Below, piece after piece: positions 41,171 to 42,524 of a DNA stretch of 42,524 nt (position 1 is its first letter; the number at the start of each line of letters is the position of its first letter). The translations under genes were made by a program, and so were the position numbers. The notes under the pieces were generated by a model. That model ran no database searches. It saw nothing but the letters and a program-made list of their open reading frames with translations, and was not told where the DNA came from. The DNA is from CAZTDD01 sp964612675 (lineage in GTDB: Bacteria; Hinthialibacterota; Hinthialibacteria; Hinthialibacterales; JAKPRU01): the NCBI GenBank assembly GCA_964612675.1, contig CAZTDD010000051.1, positions 1 to 42,524 of the forward strand. The letters are read 5' to 3'.

Positions 41171-41428
41171 ATGTCCACAGAACGATATATCCGAATCATT
41201 GCCGGTACGGTCGTGCTAATCGGCCTGGCGTTGGGCACTTGGGTGAACCATTGGTGGTATCTGCTGCCCGCGTTTGCCGGACTGAACCTGATCCAATCCG
41301 CCTTCACCGGCTTCTGTCCCCCCGAAATGCTCCTCAAAAGACTCGGTGTCAAAACCGAGGCCCAGATGGTATGCACTGAAACACGAAAGCACGAAGAACA
41401 GAGCCACGAAAGCACGAAGAACGGATAG
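41171..41428 (+). CDS. DUF2892 (YgaP-like) membrane protein with repeat-derived tail
   Basis: An 85-residue protein with two membrane helices (RIIAGTVVLIGLALGTW and WWYLLPAFAGLNLIQSAF) followed by GFCPPEMLLKRLGVK, the usual end of DUF2892 proteins, which often sit beside efflux or sulfur genes. The last 20 or so residues (from ETRKHEEQ) are encoded by two identical copies of CACGAAAGCACGAAGAAC at 41382-41399 and 41405-41422, so the native stop seems to have been lost or replaced. The ATG follows GAGGTGA, 16 bases after the pump gene, so it is the last gene of the efflux operon. Confidence 0.8.
   Translation: MSTERYIRIIAGTVVLIGLALGTWVNHWWYLLPAFAGLNLIQSAFTGFCPPEMLLKRLGVKTEAQMVCTETRKHEEQSHESTKNG
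41382..41422. repeat. CACGAAAGCACGAAG tandem repeat
   Basis: Two identical 18-mers at 41382-41399 and 41405-41422, 23 bases apart, inside the 3' end of the DUF2892 gene. Repeats of this sort are dispersed in a number of environmental genomes. Confidence 0.8.
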
Positions 41429-41461
41429 CCCTAAGAACGGCAGTTGAGAGTTGTCATTTGA

Positions 41462-42524
41462 GTGCAAGTGATTGATACTCAGAGGCATGGATACGAAAAA
41501 CTTGATCAAGAGGACTGCCCGCTAACGTACCGGGGCAATAACGCTCCAGAGAAACGGGATGTATTGGGGACCTTGTTTCTGTCGATATTGTCAGGCCATT
41601 GGCGCTATGCGCACATGACGTCCATCCGTTACGACACGGTGAATCCGGGTTTGCTGGGGATGAGTCGAGTGGTGAGCGAGGATTCGGTGCGGCGTGCGTT
41701 TATCCCTGTGGACGAGGAAGCCTGTGCGAAGTGGCTTGGATTCCATTTGGATCGTTTCTATGGGCCGTTGTTGTATGAGCCAGGTTTTGTCCATGTGAAC
41801 AAGAAAGAGAGGAGTTCCATGCCTCGCCAACTGGAATTTGAGTTCATGGAAACGTTGGAGCCGGCGAAGACGTATGAATATGCGGTGCTGGTGACGACAC
41901 TGGAGGAGGAGATCCGGACGGTGGCGCACCACTACCGGGATCGAGCGGATGTGGAGAATAATTTTGATGAACTGAAGAATCAATGGGGGTGGGGAGGGTA
42001 TACAACTCACGATCTGAAGCGTTGTCAAATTCTCGCTCGGTGTATCGGCTTGATCTACAACTGGTGGTCGTTGTTTGTGCGTCTGGCGATCCCGCACAAG
42101 CACGCGGAGGGGATCACAAGTCGTCCGCTTCTTCTTCATGGGGTTGCCAAGCAGAGTCGGCACGGTGGTCAAACGACCGTTACGATTACAAGTACGCATG
42201 GGAAAACCGAGAGCGTCCAGCGGATTTTGTGTTCTTTGATGACCTTTCTTTTTCACAGTAAGGCAAACGCGGAGCAGTTGAGGTCGGAAGAGCGCTGGCG
42301 AATGATTTTGAGTCGCGCTTTTCGATATTTCTTGCGCGGCAGATCGCTCAGACCGCCCCCGTTGCTTCCGGAGCGAGTCGGATATGTGCAGAAAAACGAC
42401 GCCTCCAAGTCCCGCTCCGCGACTTCTGCGGAGGGGTCTGTGAGTGTTCAACTGCCGTTTTTAGGTTCAAATCAACTACCGCAATGGGTTTTTGTTCTGT
42501 TCAACGAATCGACAAAACGAGCGG
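41462..42524 (+). pseudogene. Transposase remnant (IS4/IS1380-like) with in-frame internal deletion
   Basis: A single open frame runs from 41462, after an in-frame TGA at 41459, through the right edge of the window. The first part has TYRGNNAPEKRDVLGTLFL, HWRYAHMTSIRYDTVNPGLLGM and VVSEDSVRRAF, the N-terminal block of a DDE transposase. At about 41780 (LLYEPG) it jumps to FVHVNKKERSS and then HHYRDRADVENNFDELKNQWGWGG, the C-terminal block that carries the catalytic glutamate. The intervening part, which should hold both catalytic aspartates, is missing; from memory of full-length relatives it should be about 200 residues. No ATG start with a ribosome site is found either, so the beginning is also eroded. 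It cannot be active. The family name is from remembered motifs and is less certain than the transposase call. The right end lies outside the window. Confidence 0.8.

Noticed and set aside
41591..42451. Long minus-strand open frame of 286 codons
   Set aside because: It lies opposite the transposase remnant, which carries recognisable motifs in the plus frame; the antisense product shows none.

Overview
The window is a gene-dense, moderately GC-rich bacterial chromosome segment with 34 protein-coding genes called intact plus two remnants. No rRNA, tRNA, CRISPR array or integrase could be recognised. The mix (secreted FG-GAP and GND-Y repeat proteins, a GH106-like glycosidase, a DUF4432 epimerase, an acetyl-xylan-esterase-like hydrolase, a CBM9-like protein, an archaeal-type phosphoglycerate mutase, SPASM radical SAM) resembles uncultured heterotrophs such as Hydrogenedentota, Sumerlaeota or the PVC/Planctomycetota neighbourhood. 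That placement is an impression from gene content, not a phylogenetic result.

Region by region: 0.1-4.7 kb holds a minus-strand set (sugar-nucleotide epimerase, lysS, secreted GND-Y repeat protein). 4.9-9.8 kb holds an S9 peptidase converging on a GH106-like glycosidase whose reading frame carries inserted palindromic repeats. 9.9-10.7 kb holds two paralogous STAS-domain proteins. 10.9-12.9 kb holds a TPR/zinc-ribbon/methyltransferase fusion. 12.9-25 kb is the accessory part: a small membrane protein, a dCMP-deaminase-type antiphage gene (DcdV/AvcD family) with its own promoter and a small overlapping ORF, a secreted esterase, TPR proteins, a VapBC pair, a CBM9-like secreted protein, and an AbiEi/AbiEii pair whose toxin carries a WYL-like C-terminus. 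25-34.3 kb holds FG-GAP, metallo-beta-lactamase-fold, pentapeptide, radical SAM, Fe-S flavoprotein, apgM, M16-like and DUF4432 genes. 34.3-41.4 kb is an ArsR-family regulator facing a TolC/membrane-fusion/RND efflux operon that ends in a DUF2892 membrane protein. The right edge is a decayed transposase with an in-frame internal deletion.

Two themes stand out. First, defence and toxin genes (DcdV/AvcD, VapBC, AbiE) lie within 12 kb, several with recognisable promoters and operator-like repeats. Second, the window is seeded with non-coding palindromic elements of at least three families: a C-rich hairpin element of about 126-136 bp (three copies, one inside a coding frame), an element built on GTCATTGCGAGCGAAGCG (one copy next to an 8-bp microsatellite, one inside the efflux operon), and a CCAGGAGT hairpin element (two copies). 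Functions are inferred from motifs read by eye; no database search was possible.
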